From: CAZGDB01 sp964524705
GTDB taxonomy: Bacteria; Pseudomonadota; Gammaproteobacteria; Berkiellales; Berkiellaceae
Assembly (NCBI GenBank): GCA_964524705.1
Contig: CAZGDB010000015.1
Coordinates: 1-41,139, forward strand
Direction of reading: 5' to 3'
Length of the DNA: 41,139 nucleotides
The notes beneath the pieces are model-generated. The model saw only the letters and a program-made list of their open reading frames with translations, was not told the DNA's origin and did not search any database. The translations under genes were made by a program, and so were the position numbers. Shown in pieces: positions 1 to 7,262 of this stretch (positions are counted from its first letter, which is position 1; each line of letters opens with the position of its first letter).

Positions 1-849
1 GACCGTTACAGTATTGGTCGGCACCAATGCGTTGTGATTAAAGACGATATTGCCTTTTTAAGATGTGTGAATACCCCTCACCGTGAGATTGGGCCGGTCA
101 CCCTAGAAAAACTCAGTCTATATGCCAGAGACCGTAATAGCTGTCTATTTTACGCAGCTCAAGAAATGGGTTTAGCCTCCCACTTACCTGCCCATGCGGT
201 CGATAAACTCGCGGCCTTCACTTTAATGATCGCAAAAGCCCAAGATGCATTGACCCACCAAAATCCTGCCACGGTGCTCAAAGACTTTGTCTCTGCCTTA
301 GGATGGGAAGATCACTTTGCACAAACCGCCTCTAGCAAACCGCAAATGGAAAAAAAATTAGAAAATATTCAAGAAATCACTAACTGGGTTGCTCGTCGTG
401 TCGATGAAGACACACAATTAGAAGCGATCACCTTTGAAGATGCTGTCCAAAAAATGATCTTAATTGATATGCTGGAACAACAAGATGCTAAAAAAGAAGG
501 GGTTAATCTACTAACTTTACATGCTGCTAAAGGGCTAGAATTTCCACATGTTTATATTGTTGGTATAGAAGAAAACATACTGCCTCATAAAAAAAGCATG
601 CACCCTGAAGGCTTGGAAGAAGAACGTCGATTATTTTATGTCGGAATGACACGCGCAGAAGAAACCCTCACCCTGTCTTTTAATCAGTATAGCAGCCAAA
701 ATTTTGTGGAAAAAACACCCTCAGAACCGAGCCGTTTCTTACAAGAACTGCCCGCTGAAATCTCTTGGGAAACCCAAGCAACGACTCCAGATCTGCCTGA
801 GAAACCGGCAGATCGAATGGCCGCATTAAAAGCTATGCTAAACGATTAA
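1..849 (+). CDS. rep: ATP-dependent DNA helicase Rep, C-terminal part (5' end outside window)
   Basis: This is the 3' portion of a superfamily 1A 3'-5' DNA helicase that helps forks past protein blocks. The visible part includes NTPHREIGPVTLEKL, close to the Rep segment NTPKREIGPATL. It also has the helicase motif V region LLTLHAAKGLEFPHVYIVG and motif VI EEERRLFYVGMTRAEE. The tail ends in PSRFLQELP and MAALKAML, the Rep-type ending; the UvrD-type tail (FGEG...WL) is absent, which separates it from uvrD at 7263-9383. The frame is open to base 1, so the start lies upstream. The first ten or so codons do not align obviously with Rep, which may reflect contig-edge sequence. It ends 3 nt from the convergent cytochrome gene. 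Confidence 0.93.
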   Translation, partial: DRYSIGRHQCVVIKDDIAFLRCVNTPHREIGPVTLEKLSLYARDRNSCLFYAAQEMGLASHLPAHAVDKLAAFTLMIAKAQDALTHQNPATVLKDFVSALGWEDHFAQTASSKPQMEKKLENIQEITNWVARRVDEDTQLEAITFEDAVQKMILIDMLEQQDAKKEGVNLLTLHAAKGLEFPHVYIVGIEENILPHKKSMHPEGLEEERRLFYVGMTRAEETLTLSFNQYSSQNFVEKTPSEPSRFLQELPAEISWETQATTPDLPEKPADRMAALKAMLND

Positions 850-852
850 ACA

Positions 853-1272
853 CTATTTCACGTGTTGAATCATGTACTCAATAGACGCTTTAATTTCATC
901 ATCCGTACAAGTACCACAAGCACCCTTAGGCGGCATCGCATTAAAACCCTGAATTGCGTGTTTTAGTAAGGTATCAATCCCTTTGGCAATACGTGGAGCC
1001 CATTCTGCTTTATCGCCAAATTTTGGAGAACCAGAGACACCAGAGGCATGACATAAAGCACAGTTTTGTTGATACACTCGTTCGCCAACACTGACTTCTT
1101 TTTGCGTTTTTACAGGGACCAAACTCGCATCTAAATCAATCGTAGCCTGACCTGGCGGGGTTAACCGGTGTGTAATGGCTTCTTCTGTATTTAGCACAAC
1201 AGGACAAGCTGCCCATGCAACATTGGCTAGCATACCTAAAGAAAGCAGTGTGTACGCTAACTTTAATCGCAC
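853..1272 (-). CDS. Cytochrome c5-type periplasmic monohaem cytochrome
   Basis: A small class I c-type cytochrome of 139 residues that carries electrons in the periplasm. Residues 1-21 (MRLKLAYTLLSLGMLANVAWA) form a Sec signal peptide. Haem is attached at C71-ALC-C74-H75, and M113 in NAMPPKG is the likely sixth ligand. C119 and C122 after it match the disulphide typical of cytochrome c5. The start is GTG at 1270-1272, preceded by GAAGGGGG. It probably passes electrons from the bc1 complex to a terminal oxidase together with the cytochrome c4 at 2906-3580, but that partner assignment comes from the family, not from this sequence. Confidence 0.88.
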   Translation of the reverse strand: MRLKLAYTLLSLGMLANVAWAACPVVLNTEEAITHRLTPPGQATIDLDASLVPVKTQKEVSVGERVYQQNCALCHASGVSGSPKFGDKAEWAPRIAKGIDTLLKHAIQGFNAMPPKGACGTCTDDEIKASIEYMIQHVK

Positions 1273-1398
1273 GAGACCCCCTTCACAAAAATAAAAGTAT
1301 TGCTGTCATTATATGCACTCATCCAACACACACAAGCCTTTTCCTTAGCAAAAAACACAATTATGATGGGGGCTCATACTGCATCTTGTAGGATTGCT

Positions 1399-2217
1399 GT
1401 GTCTATTGAAAAAATACGTCCGTTCTTAAAATGGGCAGGGGGAAAGTCCCGTTATTTAGAGCCTATTTTAAAACATCTACCCAAAGGCGCCACGCTAGTG
1501 GAGCCTTTTGTTGGCGCAGGTGCCGTTTTTTTAAATAGTAATTTTGAGAACTATCTTTTAAATGATATTAATGGCGATTTGATCCAAGTGTACCGTTTTT
1601 TACAAAAACAACCTGACCTGTTTATTCAGGACTGTAAAAAATGGTTTAAGAACCGTTATAATACACCGGAACAATATCAAAAACTCCGAGACCGGTTTAA
1701 TAGTACATCAGACCTGTGGCTCAAAAGCCAACTCTTTTTGTACCTCAATAGACATAGCTACAATGGATTATGCCGCTATAATCAACAGGGCAACTTTAAT
1801 GCCCCCTATGGACGATATGTAAAACCGTATTTTCCAGAACATGAACTCGATATATTTGCTAAAAAGTTAAAAAATGCGCAGTTATCTCATCAATGCTTTT
1901 CAAAACTTTTTAACAATCTACCCTCTAAAGCAATCTTGTATTGCGATCCGCCATATTACCCTTTAAATAAAACTGCTTATTTTGCGCAATATACACAAAA
2001 TGCATTCCCTCAAGAAAAACATATTGAGCTCGCTAACTGTGCAATTCAAGCCGCAAAACAAGGACATGGGGTGCTAATTAGTAATAATGACACGCCTGAA
2101 ATCCGTAAATGGTATAAAGGGGCTCGTTTTTATACTTTAGAAAGCGCGAGGCTCATCAACTGTCGCCCCGAACGTAGAGGAGCGACAGTTACAGAACTAT
2201 TAGCTTTGTTTGTTTAG
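1399..2217 (+). CDS. dam: DNA adenine methyltransferase Dam (GATC-specific type)
   Basis: Transfers a methyl group from S-adenosylmethionine to N6 of adenine, in this family normally within GATC, and so acts in mismatch repair and timing of replication. The chosen GTG start has AGGA 5-6 nt upstream and gives 272 residues beginning just before FLKWAGGK (motif X, residues 9-16), close to the 278 residues of E. coli Dam. VEPFVGAG (about 35-42) is the SAM-binding motif I, and DPPY (183-186) is the catalytic motif IV of the alpha class. The frame is open back to 1300, but the extra 33 residues look untranslated. Its 3' end overlaps the convergent dsbA-like gene by 18 nt. At least six GATC sites lie in the oriC region of this window. 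Confidence 0.93.
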   Translation: MSIEKIRPFLKWAGGKSRYLEPILKHLPKGATLVEPFVGAGAVFLNSNFENYLLNDINGDLIQVYRFLQKQPDLFIQDCKKWFKNRYNTPEQYQKLRDRFNSTSDLWLKSQLFLYLNRHSYNGLCRYNQQGNFNAPYGRYVKPYFPEHELDIFAKKLKNAQLSHQCFSKLFNNLPSKAILYCDPPYYPLNKTAYFAQYTQNAFPQEKHIELANCAIQAAKQGHGVLISNNDTPEIRKWYKGARFYTLESARLINCRPERRGATVTELLALFV

Positions 2218-2877
2218 CTGTTGCATTTGTTGCTTCACTAAAAACTGCAGAAGCTGTAACAGATCCTTGGTATATAACTTTTGAGAAGGAATAAATACGC
2301 CTTCTGGGCCATTCACCATCAACATAGGAATTGCTGTGATCTGATAGGCTTTGGCTAAATCACGTGCTGTTTTCATTTTACTATCTACATTAAAAGAGCG
2401 ATAGGTATTATTAAATTGTGTTTTGCTCACACCTATGGGTAATAAAAACTCTTGTAAGACAACAGGATCTGTTAAATCTAAATGCTGCACTTGAACCGCT
2501 TCAAACAATGCAGAATGCGCTTTTTGAACTAAATGAAAACCTTCAACAACAAAATAAGCACGCGCTAATGGTTCCCAAGTAGGGTGAAATACAACCGGCA
2601 CACGCACCACATCTACTTTAGATGCGCCAGGCAATGTTTTTAACCAGGATTCAAACGTCGGTTCTAGCATAAAGCAAGCACCACACCCATAACTAAAAAA
2701 TTCTACTATCTGGATTTTTTGAGGAGATTTTTTACGCAATTCTGCAATAGGGCCTTTGTTGGCAACACTAGCCGGAAGACGCGTATAATGTTCGCCTTCT
2801 TTAAACACCATCGTTGATTCTGCGTGTACACTCCCCACACCCAAGATCAACACCAAAAACCCTAAAATCTTAAACAT
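2200..2877 (-). CDS. dsbA: DsbA-family periplasmic thiol:disulphide oxidoreductase
   Basis: A thioredoxin-fold protein expected to insert disulphides into exported proteins. With the ATG at 2875-2877 (AAGG about 9 nt upstream) the protein has 225 residues and a signal peptide ending VGSVHA (about residues 1-19). The active site reads FFSYGCGACFMLEP, with C65 and C68; the dipeptide between the cysteines is Gly-Ala, not the Pro-His of classical DsbA. The cis-proline loop is AIPMLMVNG. A longer frame from 2913 would bury the signal peptide and overlap the cytochrome gene, so the shorter start is preferred. It is read from the same strand as cytochrome c4, 28 nt downstream, so the two are probably cotranscribed. 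Confidence 0.9.
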   Translation of the reverse strand: MFKILGFLVLILGVGSVHAESTMVFKEGEHYTRLPASVANKGPIAELRKKSPQKIQIVEFFSYGCGACFMLEPTFESWLKTLPGASKVDVVRVPVVFHPTWEPLARAYFVVEGFHLVQKAHSALFEAVQVQHLDLTDPVVLQEFLLPIGVSKTQFNNTYRSFNVDSKMKTARDLAKAYQITAIPMLMVNGPEGVFIPSQKLYTKDLLQLLQFLVKQQMQQLNKQS

Positions 2878-2905
2878 AGTTACATACCTTAATTTTTGAA
2901 ATGCA

Positions 2906-3580
2906 TTACTCACTCTTCATCGCTGCAATATAATGACTGACTGCTGTCATTTCTTCTTCAGTTAAACTCTTCACCAATGTTGACATCATAGGACCCGTTT
3001 GTCGTGTTCCTGCTTGATAGGCTTTCAATTGTGCTAAAGTATAATCAGCGTGTTGTCCTGCAAGTTTAGGAAACTTAGCCCATGCGTTACCATGTCCACC
3101 TGGACCATGACAAGCACTACAACTAGGCACCCCTTTAGCAATCAGACCACCTTGGTAAATTTGTTTACCTAATGCATATTCCTCAGGCCCGACCTTTGTG
3201 CCGGGTGAAGTTTTTTGTGAAGCATAATATTGAGAGATATCTTTAATATCTTGATCTGTAAATTGTGCAACAAAAGAATACATGACCGGATTATTACGTT
3301 TACCCGTTGGCCCTTCTTTAAACGCATGTAGTTGCTTTTCTAAATATTGTGCGCTTTGTCCTGCCAACTTAGGCCATAACCCTTGTGTGCTATTTCCATC
3401 TGTACTATGGCAAGGCACACAACTTTTCAATTTGTCTGCAAGCCCAGGCACTTCAGTATGAATAACAGCAGCAGCTGTTTCAGGTGCAATAGTAGTAGCC
3501 TGCTCAACCGCAGCAGCAGTCTCTGCCTGCGCGATCACTGCAACGGACATTAAAACCGTCGCTAAAAAAGATTTATACAT
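2906..3580 (-). CDS. Cytochrome c4, dihaem periplasmic electron carrier
   Basis: A protein of 224 residues with a signal peptide (MYKSFLATVLMSVAVIAQA) and two class I cytochrome c domains in tandem. The first haem site is C54-VPC-H58 and the second is C154-SAC-H158. Methionines in NNPVMYSF (M100) and TGPMMSTL are the likely axial ligands. Twin domains with KLAGQ...YL repeats (KLAGQSAQYL, KLAGQHADYT) are characteristic of cytochrome c4, a donor to terminal oxidases in gammaproteobacteria. The signal peptide is followed by an Ala/Thr/Glu-rich linker of about 25 residues. A GGTGGGA ribosome site precedes the ATG. It heads a two-gene unit with the DsbA-like gene. Confidence 0.93.
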   Translation of the reverse strand: MYKSFLATVLMSVAVIAQAETAAAVEQATTIAPETAAAVIHTEVPGLADKLKSCVPCHSTDGNSTQGLWPKLAGQSAQYLEKQLHAFKEGPTGKRNNPVMYSFVAQFTDQDIKDISQYYASQKTSPGTKVGPEEYALGKQIYQGGLIAKGVPSCSACHGPGGHGNAWAKFPKLAGQHADYTLAQLKAYQAGTRQTGPMMSTLVKSLTEEEMTAVSHYIAAMKSE

Positions 3581-3662
3581 AGGAATCCCACCCTTCAGAT
3601 TACCCTCAATAATAAACGCAAAAGCCCCCTAAATAAAGGGTGTATCTCAGAGCTAAAGTGCT

Positions 3663-3668
3663 ATTATA
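3663..3668 (-). promoter_or_regulatory. Candidate -10 box for the cytochrome c4 / dsbA unit
   Basis: On the minus strand this is a perfect TATAAT about 83 nt upstream of the cytochrome c4 start. No good -35 hexamer lies 16-18 nt further up, so the promoter is plausible but not firm. It sits in the 216 nt divergent region 3581-3796, which has no gene of its own. Confidence 0.4.
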
Positions 3669-3734
3669 GGAAACCCAACTAACCTATAGCTTTAAATAGT
3701 TAGTTTAAAGACTTTTCCCCACTTCGGATAATGA

Positions 3735-3762
3735 TTGTGTTTCACCCTGATTTTGCTATCAT
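3735..3762 (+). promoter_or_regulatory. Candidate sigma-70 promoter for engB
   Basis: TTGTGT (3735-3740), a 16-nt spacer and TATCAT (3757-3762) lie 34 nt upstream of the engB start. The -35 matches the consensus at only three positions, so this is a weak candidate. Confidence 0.35.
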
Positions 3763-3796
3763 CCTCGGTTAGTAAACATAATTATCTTTTAATCAT

Positions 3797-4408
3797 ATGA
3801 CCATTCACTGGAACAACACCCAATTTATCAAAAGCGCCCCTTCAGTGGCCTTATCTGTCCCAGATGTAGGACGTGAAATCGCTTTTGTGGGCAGATCTAA
3901 CGCCGGCAAATCCAGTGTCTTGAATACCATTTGTGGGATCCGCAGTTTAGCGCGTACAAGTAAAACGCCAGGTCGTACACAGCTCATTAACTATTTTGAA
4001 TGTTTGCCAGATTGCCGTTTAGTAGACCTGCCAGGTTATGGGTATGCAAAGCTCCCTCAAAAGGCGCGTTGGGAAATTGAACGATTATTACAAGATTATC
4101 TCTATAACCGGATTTGCTTATATGGGGTGTGTTTAATTTTAGATATTCGTCGTGGCTTAACACATTTTGATAAAGACTTAATAGAAATTGCATTGCAGCG
4201 AGATCTGTATGTGCACATTATGCTGAATAAGGCTGATAAACTCAGTCGTGGAGCTGGCCAAAATGTCTTGTTATCCATCAAGCGTGATTTAGCTATCTGG
4301 GAAGGCAAGGTCTCGTTACAGTGTTTTTCAGCACTTTTAGGATATGGCCTAGATGAAGCACGTGAAAAGCTCCAATGGTGGTTTGAAGCGCCAGAGGAAG
4401 AGGCGTAA
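3797..4408 (+). CDS. engB: Ribosome-biogenesis GTPase EngB (YihA/YsxC)
   Basis: An essential-type small GTPase of 203 residues that assists assembly of the large ribosomal subunit. The G motifs are in order: G1 GRSNAGKSS (32-40), G2 TPGRT (57-61), G3 DLPG (77-80) within VDLPGYGYAKLP, and G4 NKAD (144-147). SLARTSKTPGRTQLIN is nearly identical to the E. coli segment. The ATG at 3797 has no strong ribosome site (upstream TTATCTTTTAATC). The gene faces polA with the small RNA at 4410-4558 between them, as in E. coli where spf lies between polA and yihA. Confidence 0.95.
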   Translation: MTIHWNNTQFIKSAPSVALSVPDVGREIAFVGRSNAGKSSVLNTICGIRSLARTSKTPGRTQLINYFECLPDCRLVDLPGYGYAKLPQKARWEIERLLQDYLYNRICLYGVCLILDIRRGLTHFDKDLIEIALQRDLYVHIMLNKADKLSRGAGQNVLLSIKRDLAIWEGKVSLQCFSALLGYGLDEAREKLQWWFEAPEEEA

Positions 4409-4409
4409 T

Positions 4410-4428
4410 AAAAAAGCGCCCCGGGGCG
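4410..4428 (-). terminator. Intrinsic terminator of the small RNA
   Basis: On the minus strand a perfect palindrome CGCCCCGGGGCG (4428-4417) is followed within a few nt by six T (4415-4410). There is no U-tract on the other side, so it terminates minus-strand transcription (small RNA and polA read-through). Confidence 0.7.
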
Positions 4429-4558
4429 GGTCTTCAAGCCGCCACGAGGCAAGGACACCGGCACACAGGCCGGCCAGATCAGGCCTGGAATCTCAGACCC
4501 GACATCGCTGCCCAAGGCAGCTAACGTTCTTGGTTATTTAGACTCCCTGCAAACGCAA
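4410..4558 (-). ncRNA. Structured GC-rich small RNA between polA and engB, Spot 42/ErsA position
   Basis: No gene fits here, but about 110 nt is far richer in GC than its surroundings and folds well on the minus strand. In RNA order there is a 6-bp hairpin with a 3-nt loop (plus 4521-4507). Next is a closing helix GGGTCT/AGACCC (4500-4495 with 4433-4428) enclosing three short stems: CCAG/CTGG, CCGGC/GCCGG and GCC/GGC. It ends in an intrinsic terminator, CGCCCCGGGGCG then six U. The minus strand just downstream of the polA stop has TATAAT (4570-4565), placing the 5' end near 4558. E. coli spf and Pseudomonas ersA occupy this position and orientation. I see no primary-sequence match to either, so identity and targets are unknown; the ends are inferred. 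Confidence 0.65.
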
Positions 4559-4564
4559 GAGTTC

Positions 4565-4595
4565 ATTATATTTTTAAGGATGCGCCGCATCCCAA
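4565..4595 (-). promoter_or_regulatory. Candidate promoter of the small RNA
   Basis: Minus strand: TTGGGA (4595-4590), a 19-nt spacer and TATAAT (4570-4565). The -35 lies inside the last codons of polA and the -10 just past its stop codon. The -10 is perfect; the spacer is longer than ideal. Confidence 0.5.
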
Positions 4596-7247
4596 TTTGC
4601 ACCTACACCCACATCTACGACTAACGGCACTTGTAAAGACATCGCTTGGGTCATCATGTGTGGAATATGTTTTTTTGCTTCCTCTATAAAATCAGGTGCT
4701 ACTTCAAAAATCAATTCATCATGCACTTGTAATAACATTCGGATTTTATCTGCATGTTGCAATGTCCATGCGTGTGCATTTAACATTGCTTGTTTAATCA
4801 GATCTGCTGCCGTACCTTGTAAGGGAGCATTAATAGCAACCNNNNNNNNNNGCTTGACGTTTTAAAAAGTTTTTAGAATTAATATCTGGCAAATACAATC
4901 GACGGCCCCATAACGTTTCTACAAAACCGTGTTCACGCGCCTTTTCTTGAGCGCCTTCCAGATAGGCTTTCACCCCAGGGTACCTCGCAAAATACTGGTC
5001 TATATATTTTTGGGCAGAAGCTTTATCAGTTTCTAACTGTTTAGACAACCCATACGAGGACATACCATAAATTAATCCAAAATTAATAGTTTTTGCAAAA
5101 CGCCGTTCAAGATCAGAGACTTCTTGCAACGGTTTAGCAAATACTTCACTGGCAGTAAAACGATGGATATCTTCCCCTGCACTAAAAGCATGCAACATAG
5201 TTGCATCGTGTGAAAAATGCGCCATTAATCGCAATTCTATTTGTGAATAGTCTGCAGAAAATAGTAACCAATCTCCTGTGGGAATAAACGCTTCCCGTAA
5301 TTGTCGACCTTCTGGTGTACGAATGGGAATATTTTGTAAATTAGGATCTGAGGAAGACAATCGTCCTGTAGAAGTGATGGCCTGATGGTAGGAAGTATGT
5401 AATCTACCTGTTAATGGTGATACCGCAGCACATAAGCCATCTACATAAGTTCCTTTCAACTTAGATAAGGTCCGATGTCGTAAAAGTATTTTTGGCAATT
5501 CAAATTGTTCAGCTAATAAATGCAGCACTGATTCTGCTGTTGAAGGTTGGCCTGTAGGCGTTTTTTCTAAAATGGGATAGGCCAACTTATTATAAAAAAT
5601 TTCTTGTAATTGTTTCGGGGAATTTAAATTAAATACTTCTCCTGCCATACTGTATGCCGTTTCACACAAAGTCGCGAGCTCAGTTTCAAAGCCCAGTCCT
5701 AACTGTTGTAATTTTGGAACATCTACTAAAATGCCCGTATATTCCATCTGTGCTAAGACAGGGAAAAGTGGAACCTCTAGTGTTTCATAGATTTTCTTTT
5801 GACCAGGAGAGTGTTCAAATTCTGTATCATACCAAGCACTCAATTGTGCGCTAACATCTGCATCTTGCCCGGCATATTCTACTGCCTTTTCTAAAGGCAC
5901 ATTCGCAAATGTTTCATTTTTAGCAACGATGTCACCAAAATCAATTAACTTTCTATTGAGCACTCGTTCTGCACAACTATTCAAATCATGTCTGCCCAAG
6001 GTACTATTATAAACATAAGATGCCAGCATGCTATCTTTAAAAGGGCCTTGCAAATCAATGCCATATGTTTTTAAAACTTTCCAGTCAAATTTTAAATGAT
6101 GTCCATTTTTAATAATTTGAGTATTTTCTAACACCTTGCATAACTGTTCTTTTAAAAATGCAGAATCAAAACTCGCCACGGGCACATAAAATGCTTCATT
6201 CGGCTCAAACGCAAAAGAAAGCCCTAACAATTCTGCTGTTAGTGTATCTAATCCTGTAGTTTCTGTATCAAAGGTAAATTGTGACTGTTTTAACAGCGTA
6301 TTCACTAACATCTTTAAAGCTTCAGGCGTGTCTACCAAATGATAAGTATGTGAAACAGATGCTGGGGTTGGCATTATCTGTGTTGTTTCTGTGGAAACAG
6401 GTAAGTCTTTTAAGAATTTTTTAAATTCTAAACGTGTAAACCATTCTTGTAAAACAGCAATATTTTGCGGCTGTGGCACAAACACTGTAGGATCAAAAGC
6501 ACACTCAGGAACATCGGTTACAATAGTGACTAATTTTTGATTTAAACGCACCCGATCTATACTTTGTCGGAGATATTCTCCGACTTTCCCCGTAATCTCT
6601 GCTTGATGTGCCAATAAATTATCAAATGTTCCATATTGTTCTAACCATTTTGTAGCTGTTTTCGGGCCAACCTTATCAACTCCAGGAATATTATCTGACG
6701 TGTCCCCAACCAAAGCTAACCAATCAACAATTTGTGTTGGCTTAACCCCAAATTTTGCAACCACGCCAGCCTCATCCATCACCGTGTGCTGCATATTATT
6801 CACGAGCACTATCTGATCTGACACAAGCTGTGCAAAATCTTTATCTTGTGTAACAATTTTCACAGGATAGCCTTGTGCCACCGCACTTTTAGCAAGGGTG
6901 CCAATAACATCATCCGCTTCCACCCCAGCCCTACAAATAAAAGGCAACCCTAGTGCTCTAATAATCTCTTTAAGGGGTTCAATCTGCCAAGCGAGCTCTT
7001 CCGCCATTGTTCCGCGATTGGCTTTATATTCTGGGTACCATTCATGTCTAAAATTTTTACCGGCACTATCCATTACCACAATTAAATGATGCGCATCTTG
7101 ATTTTGAGTATATTCTCTCAACATGTTCAGTACACCATAAATGGCGCCTGAAGGTTCTTGAAACCTGTTTTTTAAAGGGGGAAGGGCGTGAAAGGCTCTA
7201 AATAAATAAGAAGACCCATCGACAATAATTACCGGTTTTGTTGACAT
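4574..7247 (-). CDS. polA: DNA polymerase I (interrupted by an assembly gap)
   Basis: Fills gaps and removes RNA primers. The N-terminal 5'-3' exonuclease has its acidic residues: D10, GVEADD (E110, D112, D113), D135/D137, and GDTSDN (D182, D185). The 3'-5' exonuclease keeps FDTET (D327, E329), so proofreading should be active. Polymerase motif A is SADYSQIELR, motif B RRFAKTINFGLIYG, and motif C VHDE in LLQVHDELIFEV. Ten N at 4842-4851 fall between LKRQ and VAINAPLQGTAAD; comparison with E. coli (RRAAAERAAINAP) implies five codons and thus 12 missing bases, which restores one frame of 891 residues. The ATG has AGGGAT upstream. It follows uvrD by 15 nt, so MFS, uvrD and polA likely form one transcript. 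Confidence 0.94.
4842..4851. other. Assembly gap (10 N) inside polA
   Basis: Ten N of probable placeholder length. Keeping polA in frame needs a length of 12 (or another value leaving remainder 0 on division by 3), and the family alignment points to 12. Confidence 0.95.
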
Positions 7248-7262
7248 TTCTCATCCCTAAAC

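Noticed and set aside
858..873. TTTCACGTG half-site resembling parS
   Set aside because: Only the left half and core match; the right half deviates at about four positions, and it lies within the 3' end of the cytochrome c5 gene.
1300..1398. Upstream extension of dam from 1300
   Set aside because: The extra 33 residues do not match Dam, and the internal GTG at 1399 has a ribosome site at good spacing.
4102..4515. 137-codon open frame on the minus strand over engB and the small RNA
   Set aside because: It is antisense to the well-supported engB, lacks a recognisable domain and ends in the GC-rich RNA region.
4410..4558. Small RNA as SRP 4.5S RNA, 6S RNA or tmRNA
   Set aside because: GCTGCCCAAGGCAGC superficially resembles part of 4.5S RNA, but the conserved GGAAGGAAGCAGCC apical motif is absent. 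No 6S or tmRNA landmarks are seen.
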